Numbered from the stretch's first letter, positions 10,492 through 21,366 are shown. The stretch is DNA of 34,932 bases from Pelargonium cotyledonis (GCA_036897625.1 JAYMTA010000207.1:1-34932), one strand, 5' to 3'. Numbers and translations: made by a program. Notes: generated by a model not told the origin, from the letters alone.

Positions 10492-10876
10492 GGCGAATTT
10501 GGAAGAGACACGGAGACAGAGCCAGAGGAGAATCTCTCAATCCATGAATGGAACGAACAATCGTGAATGCAAGCAACAGCAGCAGCGAACGCAAAGCTTC
10601 GAACCAAAACCAGAAGCAAAAGATGAAGATCCTCCGAGAGAGTGTCCGTTTCCGTTTGTACAGTTACTTCACATTAGTTTAGGGGATGAAGCAAAATAAA
10701 GGAAAGACCGGCCATCACTTTTTGAGCCGAGAAGTTCATATTTTAACGGGCTTCTAGTTTGGTCTGGTTTAGCCCATTAGATCTTCCTGGGCCGATAAGT
10801 TCATTTTTATAGCAGGCTTCTAGTTAGGTCTGGTTTGGCCCAATAGATATAAGAGGTCCATTTTTTACCCGTGTGA
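10492..10876 (-). promoter_or_regulatory. 5' leader and promoter of BDP1, with duplicated segment
   Basis: This sequence lies directly upstream of the proposed first BDP1 exon. The likely leader (about 10492-10690) contains an upstream ATG followed at once by a stop (ATG GAT TGA, 10545-10537), a two-codon uORF. Further upstream, TGGGCC/GGCCCA-type motifs (around 10788-10793 and 10837-10842) and AGCCCA resemble the site II elements common in promoters of growth-related and translation-related plant genes. They fit a pol III factor. No clear TATA was found. The start site is inferred, not proven. Confidence 0.5.
10726..10855. repeat. Imperfect 65-bp tandem duplication in the BDP1 promoter
   Basis: The copy at about 10726-10790 (gccgagaagttcat...ggcttctagtttggtctggtt) is repeated at about 10791-10855 with scattered changes. 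Each copy carries an agcccat/ggcccaat-type motif, so the duplication doubled the putative site II sequence. Confidence 0.85.
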
Positions 10877-10896
10877 AAGTATATTATACATGAATT

Positions 10897-11545
10897 TTTT
10901 TAAAAAATAATAATGCGAATATTATTATATCATACTCATTACAGTATTACAATCCAAAGAATTGAGCAATACAAAAAATCAGACATAGAAGCAACAACCC
11001 AAACAACCTATGAGCTATTAGGTCGCTGAACCACACATTCTGAGAATCAAAACTCGACTAACAAAATTCACTGAAACAAACCAGAAACCATAATCATAAA
11101 ACAACAAAGCCCAAGATAGCAAACCAGTCCCTGGCACTCCTAATCCTAACGCGAGACCTGACATGACTATCTCAGACAATGAACACTCTCCTAGAGAGTA
11201 GAGCCAAATAATACCCATCGGAACATAACGAAAACCACTTCCAACGAGGGAAGACATACCGAAACTACCAATAAATTACGAAAAACAAACTTCTACTAAG
11301 GAAAGACAGACCACTGAAGAAGCAACTAAAAAACTAAGGAAATACCGGAAAATATTAAGCGGCAAAGCTACAATTTTCAGCATTGAAAATAGCAGCGACG
11401 GCGGATGCCGGTTCAACCCGGATCTGGACAAAAGACGATGTGGTGCTTGGACTTCACCGTAGTCTGGCGATACCGACAATGAGATCAGGCGGTGAGCAGA
11501 CGGCGGAACTCCGATGGGACAGAGAAGGCATAGAGAGCGAGGTTT
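10897..11545 (-). mobile_element. Non-LTR retrotransposon insertion (LINE-like) with 20-bp target duplication
   Basis: The 20-bp sequence aagtatattatacatgaatt occurs exactly at 10877-10896 and 11546-11565 and brackets a 649-bp insert. Read on the minus strand, the insert begins with GC-rich sequence. It then passes into a T/G-rich tail of the plant LINE 3' UTR type and ends in a short A-rich stretch next to 10897. Long perfect target duplications with an A-rich 3' end are the signature of target-primed reverse transcription. No reverse-transcriptase domain is present, so it is truncated, internally deleted, or a processed RNA mobilised in trans. The minus-strand ORFs inside (for example 11276-11560) show no known domain. 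Confidence 0.82.
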
Positions 11546-11565
11546 AAGTATATTATACATGAATT

Positions 11566-12195
11566 ATTTGTAGGATAATTCAGTTTTTTTTATTGATTTA
11601 ATCCCTCTTAATTGCAAAATGTTTTACTAAAAAAGACGGTGATAAACATATGTCAGATTGTTGTTCTTTGAAACTTAATTTTATACATTGCACGAGACAT
11701 ATACCTATCAAGTAATTAATTACCCATTCACTTTAGGACATCTATCATTTTTTGTCGGTGTGTTACATGTTATGGAGTATGGGTTATTATTTGTTATCAG
11801 ATCATGACTTAGTGCCAAAAAAACAATTGTACAATATTTTAAACAAAATTATTTTCCTAAAAGAATATTGTTCAACTTTGTGAGATAATTATTCAAAAAA
11901 AAAAAAACTTTGTGAGATAAAACAAAAATAGGCCACCAAATAAAATAATACAATTAATAAATGAATATTAATTGTTTAATGCTTGCAAATTGGTGGTATT
12001 GTGATTTATAATGGCTGGGTTTGGTTTGATATCGTCCATGCAGAGTCTCTCCATCTCCAACTAGCTAGCATTAACTCTCCTACCAGTCCTTAATCACCTA
12101 CTTATCACCCAACTTTCTAAGCCGGACTCTTCTTTTCATCTCTCACCTACCCTCTGCTTCTGCTCTTCTTCCCTGGCATAGTTTTCGTTAGTAAG
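11566..12195. other. AT-rich intergenic DNA, nothing recognised
   Basis: No convincing ORF, RNA gene or repeat was seen apart from homopolymer A runs. A C/T-rich stretch (about 12035-12175) precedes the TIR element. Confidence 0.5.
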
Positions 12196-13514
12196 ATGTA
12201 CTACAGAGGTTTCTAAACTATCTATTTTATTTTGTTGGGGTCCTTAAATTTTAAGTTGTTTCACACGGGTCTAAAAATATAAATTTTTGTTCTTGCGAAG
12301 GACATTCCGTTAACTGACTAACGGAATCCGTCAGTTTTAACTGACGGTGTTAAATTTAAATGGAAAAACAATTAAAACTATGTGATTTTACTATTTTGCC
12401 CTTAATATTTTTTAATTCTTTCAATTTACCCATCTTCAACCTCAAACCCATCTCTCTCCTCCTCTCTCTCTCTCCTCTCTCCACTGTAAACCATTTCTCT
12501 CCACCAAAAATCATGAACAAAAACAAAATCAAAATCATAACAAACTAAACTCTCAATCTCAAACCCAAAACACAAAACAATCAAAGAACAACCTAATAAA
12601 TAAATAAAAAACAAAGGATTATTGGGTCTTAACGTTCTCGTCGGAGGTCTTTGCTCGGCGGAGTCCATGGCGTCCAGATCTGTGCTCGTCGGAGGTCGGA
12701 ACTCGAGTCCATCCTCTCTCCATGCCCGTGCTCGCCGGAGGTTTCAGCGCGAATCCGTGCTAGCCGGAGTTTTCAGCACGAGTCTTTGCTCCAAATCCCC
12801 AATCTCAAAATCTCTTCCACAAATTTTAGCAACACAACAAACCAACAGTGCCGGAAAACTCTGACCTTAATAAACAATAGCTCCATACTCCAAACACAGT
12901 GAAATCAACCAACAATTTTCAACACATTAAAATTACACACTTACTTGCTTGGAGGACTCACTGTAGCCGAAACTTGAAGTGCTTGCTTCGAGCTTGATTT
13001 TGCGGTGAGATTGCTTTGAGCTCAAGCATCAATGGTGGACTAGCTTGAATGGAGCTTTCCGTTCTTCAATCGGCGGCGGCTTTTCGGCGAAGCTTGCGAC
13101 GAAGGCGACGGATCAGACGTGAGATAGAGATGAAAGATAGATCGCCAGTTTCAGGCGGACTGCCTTTCCGGCGATGTTTGCGGTGGTGAAGCTAGACAGA
13201 CACGGCAGCGGCTCGGTGTTCTGGCGAAAGTGGCTGCGAAGGCTCCCGGCGAAAGAAAAGAGAGAAGCGGCGGTGTGATGAGTGAGAGAGATGAGGGCAA
13301 AATAGTAAGGGCAAAATAGTAAAATCATATATTTTTAATTATTTTTAAATTTAAATTTAACACCTTCAGTTAAAACTGACGGATTCCGTTAGTCAGTTAA
13401 CAGAATGTCCTTCGTGAGAACAAAAATTCATGTTTTTGGACCCGTACGGAACAACTTAAAGTTCAAAAACCCCAGCGGAACAAAATGGATAGTTTAGGGA
13501 CCTCTGGGATACAT
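12196..13514. mobile_element. DNA transposon with about 166-bp terminal inverted repeats and GC-rich interior (MULE-like)
   Basis: The left segment (12196-12361) and the reverse complement of the right segment (13349-13514) align along their whole length at roughly 85% by eye. They share CTAAACTATC, GGGGT, AACTTTAAGTTGTT-type and GGACATTC blocks, and the 16-bp GTTAACTGACTAACGG followed by AATCCGTCAGTTTTAACTGA. Long TIRs and a non-transposase interior fit a Mutator-like non-autonomous element. The interior (about 12620-13270) is conspicuously GC-rich, with repeated CTCGTCGGAGGTC/CTCGCCGGAGG and GGCGGCGGC motifs. This looks like captured gene sequence. No transposase was seen. A 9-bp target duplication could not be found at either end, so the superfamily is a guess. 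Confidence 0.78.
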
Positions 13515-14160
13515 TTTCCATGATAAAACCCTAAGCCAAAACATATTCTTCTCTTCAACATTGCAGACGACGCCTTTCTATTTATCCCTTCATCATTTCT
13601 GCGCATGCTCTCAAATTTTGAGGTTGTTGTTTTCGTTTTCTTCAATTTTTTCTCTGTTTAATCCCTCCCTCTTCATTCTTTGCTCAATAACAATCACATT
13701 CTATACCAATTTCTTTCAAGCTCTAACCATTTCATTATTTCTCTTGATATCTTAGCGTAACAGAAGCTCTCTCGTTTCTCAAATCGTAGACACAAAAGGT
13801 ATTATCAATTTTTCTTCTTCTTATTTTTGGGTTTACTGGTGCGTTTTGTTAGATCTCTTAATCTTTTGTTCATTTTAGTCAATTTCTTAAATTTTTGGTT
13901 TTAATGTTTTGATTATCTAGTTTGTTTTCTTGATTTTTTGGTTCAAGTTCTGATTTTTATCTTTTGCATGCTAGATTTGTAACTATTTTTGGGTTCATTT
14001 TTGAGTTGTTGGTTGCTGCATGTCTGATTTGGGGCTTATCTCCAATCTTTTTTATTTTCTTTAATATTTGTCAATATCCTTTGTTCATTGTTCTGTTTTT
14101 AAATATATTGACCCATTTTTTTGTATTTTTTTTGCAGAATCTAGAATAAAACTGAAGATA
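13515..14160 (+). promoter_or_regulatory. Possible orphan gene 5' end (telo-box and leader intron)
   Basis: Just after the TIR element lies AAACCCTAA (13526-13534), a telo-box as found in promoters of translation-related genes. It is followed by C/T-rich leader-like sequence. A donor-like CAAAAG|GTATTATC (near 13799) is followed by T-rich intron-like sequence and an acceptor-like TTTTTTTTGCAG (14128-14139). No open reading frame follows the acceptor. The arrangement resembles the 5' UTR intron of a housekeeping gene whose body is missing, possibly separated by the insertions to the right. This is a weak call. Confidence 0.25.
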
Positions 14161-14220
14161 TTGGGGGAGCAAACTGATTATATGTTTATGTTTTTAGATA
14201 TACTGACCCTTTTTTGGTAT
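14094..14220. repeat. Imperfect direct repeat of about 33 bp
   Basis: The sequence tgtttttaaatatattgaccc (14094 onward) recurs at about 14188-14220 as tgtttttagatatactgaccc. In both copies a T run and GTATT follow. Confidence 0.7.
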
Positions 14221-14299
14221 TACTTTTTAATGTTTAAGTTTAATAGTTGTATACATGTATTTATATGTAATGAATATTTGTTTTGTGAGTTTTGGTTGC

Positions 14300-14700
14300 T
14301 TGTTAAATGATAAACATACACTCATGATCCTATTATTCCAATATAAAAATACAATATTTAAACAAAAAAATACGCTAATGAACAAACCTTGAACAAATAT
14401 TAAAACTAGTGGACAAATGCTATAATTGGCGGCCGGGTCACGGGTAATCCATGAAACCGCCCGTGATCCACCACGGAACAAACCGCCCCAAATTTCAGTT
14501 AAACGGACGGTGGACGGATTCAAAAATTGGTTATCCACTTTAAGCGGGCGGATTCAATATTGGCCTTCACAGAGCGGGGATCCGCCAGTGATCAGCCTTA
14601 GAAACTACTATGCATGCAACCTAGTTAGGCACACATCAGCCACATTTATTGAGAACCAAACACACATGGAAACATTCAAGAAAAAAACTCCCTTCTAATG
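14300..14700. other. Intergenic, with unexplained GC-rich patch
   Basis: Positions 14428-14600 are GC-rich inside AT-rich DNA and carry several small inverted motifs (ggcggcc, ccgcccgtgatcc, gggcggattc, ggggatccgcc). These could be part of a non-autonomous DNA transposon. No boundaries, target duplication or protein homology can be supported. The plus-strand ORF across it has no motif. Confidence 0.3.
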
Positions 14701-16280
14701 ACATGTCAGCAATCACACCATGGGCTTTTACACAGAACAGTATCTCAAAAGATTACAAAGCTATAACAAGTCATCGTGTGTGTGTGTGTATCATCCTAGT
14801 TACTCGGGACTTCCCTAATCTTAAGTGTAGGTATGTTACGTTCAATTTCAATTCATGCATTCTTACCCTAGGTTGAGTGGCATTTTCTTCTCCATTAATC
14901 TAGAGGTGTTTAGCTATCAGGATCACTTAGGTTGTAGCATTAGGCTGTAGCATTAGGCTTAAGTGAAGGTGTGGTAAGGATTTGTCAAGAAGCTAAAACT
15001 TACACCTATTGTGAACTTGATGCACATCTCGCTCACAATTACACAACCCAATTACATTTCCTTTTCCCCTTTTACAAAATACACTTACCCCTCTATTATG
15101 ATTCATTCGATTTGGGGGAGACTTGTAATCTTATCTCAATTTTTCCTTTTCTTTAAACTATTTGTATCTTTTCATACATATTTCCAGTTCATTTTTTATC
15201 CAAGTTTTCTTTTCTCTTTATTTTTATATCACAAGGACCCCCCCCCCCCCCCCCCCCCCCCCACTTAAACTTTTCCCATGCTATCGGAATAGAAAGCCAA
15301 AACACAATTCATACACTCACAATTCTGAAACTCATTCCCAAATGTGCCTATACTAACCTCACTCATGAGTATCATTCAACTTTTCAAGATGAACACCAAG
15401 TCCACTATGAGCATAGAGGGTTCAAATACAATTGTAGGCCAAAGAACAAACGGACACATAGAGTTGTAATAAAGGTGCAAACAAAAGAATAGGCTAAGGC
15501 ACAAAGAGGAAAACTAGTGTCAAAATGTTAAGGGAAGGAATATATGTCTCAAGCAGTTCAAAAATGGCCTAAATCATATCATCCTAACTAAACTCTCGTA
15601 ATTATTTCGCCTCAAAGATAGGGTCACTCAATTCTAAAAACAAGCAATTCGTTACATCTACCATAAACATGTTATTACACCTAAAACCAAGAAAATCCTA
15701 AGTTTGGATGTGTGGACAACAAACAAGTATAACAAGCCATAACAATGCAATCATATCAATAAATTCTAGATTTATTCCCACACAATGCAATCATCAACAC
15801 ATCAACATACAAATTCTCAAAAAATTAAATCCAAGAACATCACTAGTGTTTCCAAGCTCTCAAAGCACAGTTCGACATGCCTAAAATATCAACAACTACC
15901 CAACAAGAAAGGAAACGTGCAATACTATATTGTTTTATTTAAAAAGGGTGAAAAAAAAAAAGAAAAAAAAAAGCATGCAATGCAATGAAATGTCTCCACC
16001 CCCCCAACTTAAAGCTAATATTGTACTTAATGATTCCACTCTAAGCTTGCATACAACCTAAACTATATGACATGTATGATGCAAATTCTAAGTTACCAAT
16101 GCAAACTAAAAAGCTAAAACTGAAAAATAACTACTATACAATACTTAGGGCGAGTGGAGGCATTCAACGCACTAACTACTATCACTAATGCTCTCCTCAC
16201 GGCTTTTTGCCCTTGCCCTTGTAGGACGGAGTCGCCTTTGCATTCCTCTTTCGCAGCTCCAATATAATATTGCCTGATCT
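14701..16280 (-). mobile_element. Probable 3' non-coding region of the Athila-type element
   Basis: This stretch lies downstream (minus strand) of the element's 3' ORF and has no gene of its own. Two G-rich purine tracts in similar context occur on the minus strand, each preceded by TTTAAGT: one at 16010-15994 (TTGGGGGGGTGGAG) and one at 15267-15238 (25 G). Ty3 elements of the Athila/Tat group carry such polypurine tracts near the 3' LTR. I could not find a copy of the upstream LTR here, so the 3' LTR is missing, truncated or very diverged. The left edge of the element is not defined. Confidence 0.45.
15238..15262. repeat. C25 homopolymer
   Basis: This is a run of 25 C (G on the retroelement strand) at a place where a polypurine tract would be expected. 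Its length may be an expansion or a sequencing/assembly artefact. Confidence 0.95.
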
Positions 16281-16286
16281 CCCCGA

Positions 16287-17573
16287 TTAGCCATCGGTGG
16301 CCAACTCCTCAATCCTAGCCTCAAGCCATTGAATGGCTCTCATCATCCTCTCCATATGATGCTCAACACCTTTCGAGGCCGATGCCTCTTTTTCCTTCTT
16401 CTTTCTCTCCTCCTCTTTTCGAGCCTTCTTCTTCTCAATGTTTACTTGCCTTTGCACTTGCTCATGGTCAACATCCACACGAACTCCAGAGCCCCTGCCC
16501 ATGGTGTTGATCCCACCATGAGTAATGGGAATGACATTGGAAATTGGCTATTCATTCTCTCACACCCCAACTCCTCGATGATAGCATAACTTAAAGATGA
16601 GTGCGGGATACCAAAGTTTACAACCCTTGGTAGCCCGTCTCATTCCTGATTAAATTATGCGACCAAGGTGCATTCGTCAATTAGTCAGGATACAACACAT
16701 CATAAACAACCTTTCAATGGAAATCTTGAACAAGTTCAAACTTGGTAATATACGAGAGTTCATAAAAATGATCCATACCTTAGCTTCAAAACACAAGTCC
16801 CAATTTTTTACCTTTGGGATTCGATTCCTAACGAGCATAACCCTATTAGTGGGTTCGCACAGGACAAGACTCAATTCCTCTAAACTTTACTCACTTATAT
16901 TGCGGAGCGCGGAGAACTCATAGGCATTAAGATCCATAATTGGTCCTTCAAGTATTTCATTAAGTATAGGGGCCGAGACCAAAAAATTCTTGTCATGCAT
17001 CATAACTCAGATTGGGGGGACTTGCCCAATATTGTGAAGGAAGATCGAATAGAAATCCCTAGTCACCTCCAACGAACCATGGCAGACGGGTCACATAGTA
17101 AAATGCTGCCACCCCAATGCCCTGATTCAGGACTCAAAGGTCATCACCATTCATTCATGCCATGAGAAGCCTCTTTCTGGTATAGGCTTCACCTTGAGTG
17201 CAATGAGCCTCTCATGGTGTTAGAATGCTCGCTCTGACACGAAGGTTTGCGGGTTAAACATGTGAATGGGCAGTTGGGATACTTGTTCCTCTTCAATCTC
17301 ACCCACATTGGCTCCATCGGCATCAACTAGGTGTGCTAGATCACCTTGAGAGGCTGATCCTTGAGGGTGATTCCCTCTAAGACCTTCTTCCCAAGAGGAT
17401 GCCTCGCTAGGGTCTTTCTCCTTGAAAGACTCCGAGTTGTTTTCCTCTCTCTCTCTCTCTCTCGAAGAGGACACCAAGGCAATAGAGTCAGCTGGTGAGT
17501 TGGAAAAACTCATCCTCGAACCCCTGGTCATACGCAGAACAAACCTTTTCATGTCGCAACAATGGGATTTCAC
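16287..17573 (-). pseudogene. Decayed 3' ORF of the Athila-type element (plant-transposon-protein type)
   Basis: Two open pieces are visible on the minus strand. The 5' piece (17573-17220) has a Ser/Glu/Arg-rich N-terminal region and then NPQTFVSERAF. The 3' piece (16502-16287) starts MGRGSGVRV, has a strongly charged Lys/Glu segment, and ends in a predicted coiled coil (HHMERMMRAIQWLEARIEEL). Between them the same product can be followed only through many stops and frame changes, so it is a pseudogene. The charged coiled-coil ending and its location fit the accessory 3' proteins of plant Ty3 elements ('putative plant transposon protein'). The function of those proteins is unknown. The family assignment is from memory of the pattern and only moderately secure. 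Confidence 0.5.
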
Positions 17574-17599
17574 ACAAAATTTTCAGAAAAATTCAAGGT

Positions 17600-18243
17600 A
17601 CAAATCACTTCAATGAACTCAACCAAATCAACAATCCAATAATCAACATGCCCTATTCTAATTAGTAAGCACAAAATAAAGGGAAAACAACTCGAATTAT
17701 ACCTTATTCTAGCGGGAAAGAAAGCTTCTTTCAAGCTTCAACGGTGGCCTTCAACGGTGGCTTTCAACGGTGGAACAAGCTTGAAGAAGAAGCAAAAATT
17801 GGCTTCAGGATTGTTAGAGAGTTTTGGGTCTGAGAACAAGGTATGGAAGCTATGATTTTCGAACCTAACATCATATAGGTTAAATTCTCTCAACTTTCCT
17901 CTTTAATCGCACAAAAATCCCCCAAAATTTGAAATTGGAAAGTGAACCCTAAGAGCATGTCTGAGCGTGGTGTTGCGACACTGGTTCTAGCACTACAATA
18001 TTATGTCATTCCAGTTATAGAATGTCGCGGCGCTTAGCACTGGTGCTGCGGTGCCAGCTCTCTATAAGTACACTTCCTATGTTGCCAATTTTCGCGATGC
18101 CGTGGCGCTGGCCGCTTCTCCAATTTTCTATCATTTTTCATCTCGAATCATCCAATCTTCTATTATACCTAAACATCTGGTTGCGTCCCGTAAAAAAAAC
18201 ATCCTTCCAAAGGACCAAAACTTCAAACTGACGACTTCACGAT
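17600..18243 (-). promoter_or_regulatory. Non-coding leader between gag-protease and the 3' ORF
   Basis: This lies on the minus strand downstream of the gag-protease stop. It contains a TATA-like CTTATAGAGAG (about 18068-18058), a GCGCCGCGACATT motif that also occurs in the element's LTR (23698-23686), and a leader with a possible donor AAG|GTATAATTC (near 17702). The last feature suggests a separately transcribed, spliced mRNA for the 3' ORF. Tandem copies of 'caacggtggc/ccttcaacggtgg' lie at about 17735-17775. This is an inference. Confidence 0.3.
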
Positions 18244-18286
18244 CTACTTGAAGTCATTCTTTCGAGCACAAATCAACTCAATTGGC

Positions 18287-18320
<34 letters not shown>

Positions 18321-18670
18321 TATCATCATCATCTTTCCCATCGGGGGGGGGGGAGATCTTATAGAAAAGACTTTCACCACCAACTCACAGCTCGAGTTGC
18401 TTGTCCTCTATATCGATACGAGCCTTAGTCGTGGCCAAGAATGGTCGTCCGAGAACTATGGGGAGTTTTGGGTTTTGCTCAAAATCAATGAAAACAAAAG
18501 CAATGGAAAAGAGAAACTTCCCAATAGTAACCTCAATATCTTTAGCTAAACCAATCGGGTGCTCAATTTTATTGGACGCTCGTTGGAGCTGCCCCATGCC
18601 CAACCTCTTGTACATCTTTAGAGGCGTGATGTTCACGGTAGCACCCATGTCATACAGGCCTTTGGACTAG
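18244..18670 (-). pseudogene. Retroviral-type aspartic protease of a Ty3 element with Asp-rich tail
   Basis: On the minus strand, reading from 18669, the product contains LYDMGATVNITPL, the plant Athila form of the protease active site (D-x-G-A, usually DLGA). Next come KRLGMG and the flap and hydrophobic regions, then PIVLGRPFLATTKARID, the conserved C-terminal 'ILGRPFLAT' motif. The open frame 18648-18385 stops at a TGA where the family normally has Arg. In the same frame after this stop the reading continues through a Pro run (the C11 tract, 18353-18343) into four Asp, one Asn and ten Asp, then EPIELICARKNDFK and a TAG at 18246-18244. No reverse transcriptase follows. The upstream frame joining gag is broken. 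Confidence 0.72.
18287..18333. repeat. (ATC)n trinucleotide repeat, in frame as an Asp tract
   Basis: Ten ATC, one ATT and four ATC occur in a row on the plus strand. On the retroelement's strand this reads as GAT codons in the protease frame, so the repeat sits within a coding tail and not in non-coding DNA. Confidence 0.9.
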
Positions 18671-18778
18671 ATGTCCAAACCAGCTTGTAATACACAGTGA
18701 AGCATCATGGGTCCTTCTTATTGTCGACCTCTACTTGTTCTTGTAGAGGCTTAAGCAACTTTCTCAAGCAACTTCTTT

Positions 18779-20550
18779 TCACCCCACTACCAATGACTGG
18801 GCCGATAGTGACCTCCATGACTTATTTATGTTTGAGGCACTCGGGTTAATGATGCCTCTAGGCAGCAAACCCTGAGGCCTTCCACTGATAGCCTTGGCTA
18901 ACTGCCCGACCTGAGTTTCCAATTTCCTGAAGGCAACCTCAATGTCCTTCATTGAGGCTTGGAGATCAAGAATTTTTGAATTGGTGAGCGTTCGATCTTT
19001 CAAAGATGTGTTTATAAAAGCTCTCAACACTAATTCGAGATCTTGACCGGGTGGTGCTGTAGGAGGTGAGGCATTATGACGGGTCATCAACTAATACTGG
19101 TCTATTGACCGTTGAAATCCTGGAGGGCCTCTTCTTCAGTTAGCTTACTCTTGTGGTGGAGGTTGGATCACATTCTCAGAATTCCCATGGTTGAAGTTCA
19201 GATGTTTCCTCTAGTTCTGGTTGTAGGTATCACTGTATAGGCTATTGTCCTTTTTTCCCACATAGTTGACTATCACAGCATTCTGCGACCATTATGGGCA
19301 ATCATGGTCTCTATCACATGTGACATACTAGGTAGTTTGGGTGTTGAAAGTGTCATCTACAGAGTTGAAATTTGACTTGAGCTGCACCATACTCTATTTA
19401 TGAACCAAGATGGCCTTAATTTGCTTATATATTTTCTTAATGGCTAAGTTGGTAGTGTTGATTCTAGCGAAAGCATGCCTCCTATAAGTGTCTTCACTCG
19501 TGTGATTACTTGCAAGAATGTCAATGATTTCTCGCTGCCTATCAAGTGTAAACTTAAAAAAGGACCCACCATATGAGTAGTTAAGAGTGTAATGACAAAT
19601 CGGATGCAAACCATAATAGAAGGCTCTAAGTTTATCTTTTTCATTCAGCTCATGATGAGGACACGTTTCAAGCATTCCTTTGAACCTGTTTAGGACCTTA
19701 TGGAATGCCTCTCCATAAAGTTGTTGAAAGACAGAGATAGCTCTGACCCTTTTTTCTTCTTCTCCTCGTGGAAAGAGAATTTATCCAAAAACTTTTGGAC
19801 CATTATCTGCCATGTGGAGACCAATGTAGGATGGAGAGAAAAGTACCAATCTAGTGCTCTCACTGCAAAGGATTAGCGGAACATGTTCTGCGCATTAATC
19901 TCTTGAGCTGTTATGTTGGTATTCAAGCTCACGATGACCTTTATGTACTTTGTCACATTTGTGATCGTGTCATGAAGGCCATTTCCCTTGAATTGTCTAA
20001 TGTACTGGATTGTCGTGATCATCATGAGTTTTAGCTCGAAGTGCTCCATAGGGGGTACTAATGGGGTCCAGTCCTTATAGACGTGCTGCTCGGCGTCTTC
20101 CACGCCTTCTACACCATAGATCCACTCGGGGATGTTGATATTGGGACCAACTCCCATGTTGTTGCCTTGGCCATTCTGGCAATTCTGCAGCTGGTGCTTA
20201 TTGTTTAGCTGGGGGTTCTCATGAAACTGAACCTTTTAGCCACCTCTGTACTGTTGCTGCTGGGCCGCCATGTGAGGTTGTTGCGGTGACGAATGCTGCT
20301 ACCAACACTGCATCTCCAAGGCCACTTGAAGTGTAGCCTAGAGGTCACCAAATTGTTGTTGTTGGTTCTGTTGCTGTTGGTTTAGGGCGGCCTGACTGCG
20401 CTACCACTGCAAGAAATTTTCTTGAGGAACTGGTAAGCTCGTGCCACACTCTATGGTGCTTACTCGTGAAGTGCACCGAGGAGAGTCGAAGAAATAATGG
20501 AACTCTTGAGGAGCTTCAGATATCGAACCACAAAGACTACTACTAGATTA
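18779..20550 (-). pseudogene. Athila-type Ty3 gag, main part (decayed)
   Basis: The minus strand shows a gag polyprotein in broken pieces. First comes a Gln-rich N-terminal region (about 20420-20180). The capsid follows (20157-19873, then 19675-19394) with the motifs LETCPHHELNEKDKLRAFYYGL and GGSFFKFTLDRQREIIDILA, the plant retrotransposon-gag core. A degenerate Cys/His 'zinc knuckle' area follows, then a coiled-coil spacer (19090-18779) ending LETQVGQLAKAISGRPQG-LP. That order is characteristic of Athila gag. Several in-frame stops and frame changes show it is non-functional. Gag normally packages the element RNA in virus-like particles. Confidence 0.8.
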
Positions 20551-21366
20551 TGTTAGGGCAATAATTTGAATTCGAAGACCTTTATGGAATTGAAATAAAT
20601 GCAATAAGAAAATCATAAGTTGTGTTGTGTGTATATGAATAAGTAAGATAAAAGTAAACAATATATATTCAAAAGCAATAGGGGTCAACCAACAATAGGT
20701 AATTATAAGGGTAATGAGTAGAGATAAAATGAACTATGAAATGATCCCTAGAACTAGTGTCAATGGTTGATTTAAATCAAGTTCTATGAGATATTTGCTA
20801 ATTCACTCAATATGGCGCTATCTAACTTGTCACACGAAAGACCGCGTACTTGAACCGATCTTCTTGGGGCTAAGTCACTACACCCAAAGAAGATTCAATG
20901 TTCAACAATATAAATCGAGTAATTGAATCGTTGGAAGCCCTAGAGAACTATTTCAATAACTAGACCTTCCAACCTAGGGATTTCAATTCGTGATTCCAAA
21001 GCTTGTTCCCAATCTCTTGCAAAACCACTAGATTCCATGTGGTTGAGTTTCACCACTCAACACCCCGGACACTTATATCAAGAAATCCCAAGAGCACAAT
21101 ACCCATGAACAATCGTTTCAAAAAATCAACCACCAATCACCATTTTTAGGTTTTTCAATCCATACAAGAGAAATTTAACTACTCATAGATAAATATAGAA
21201 CATTAAAGCAAGCAATAATACTCATATTCATCTTCAACATTCAAATACAAGAGAAATTTCAGAAATTAAGCTTAAAAGTAGAGAATTAGAAGAGATACAT
21301 CATAAAAATGAGCTTCAATGGAGAAGATATAACTTCTTCAAGCTTCAATCATCTTCCCCAAGCATA

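Noticed and set aside
12187..13523. Possible 9-bp target duplication around the long-TIR element
   Set aside because: Flanks compared at several offsets (for example gtaagatgt against acattttcc) do not match.
14700..18240. 3' LTR of the Athila-type element
   Set aside because: I looked for the LTR end sequence (tggtgcaactccgacaagta) and the TATA neighbourhood of 22424-23965 and found no second copy in this stretch.
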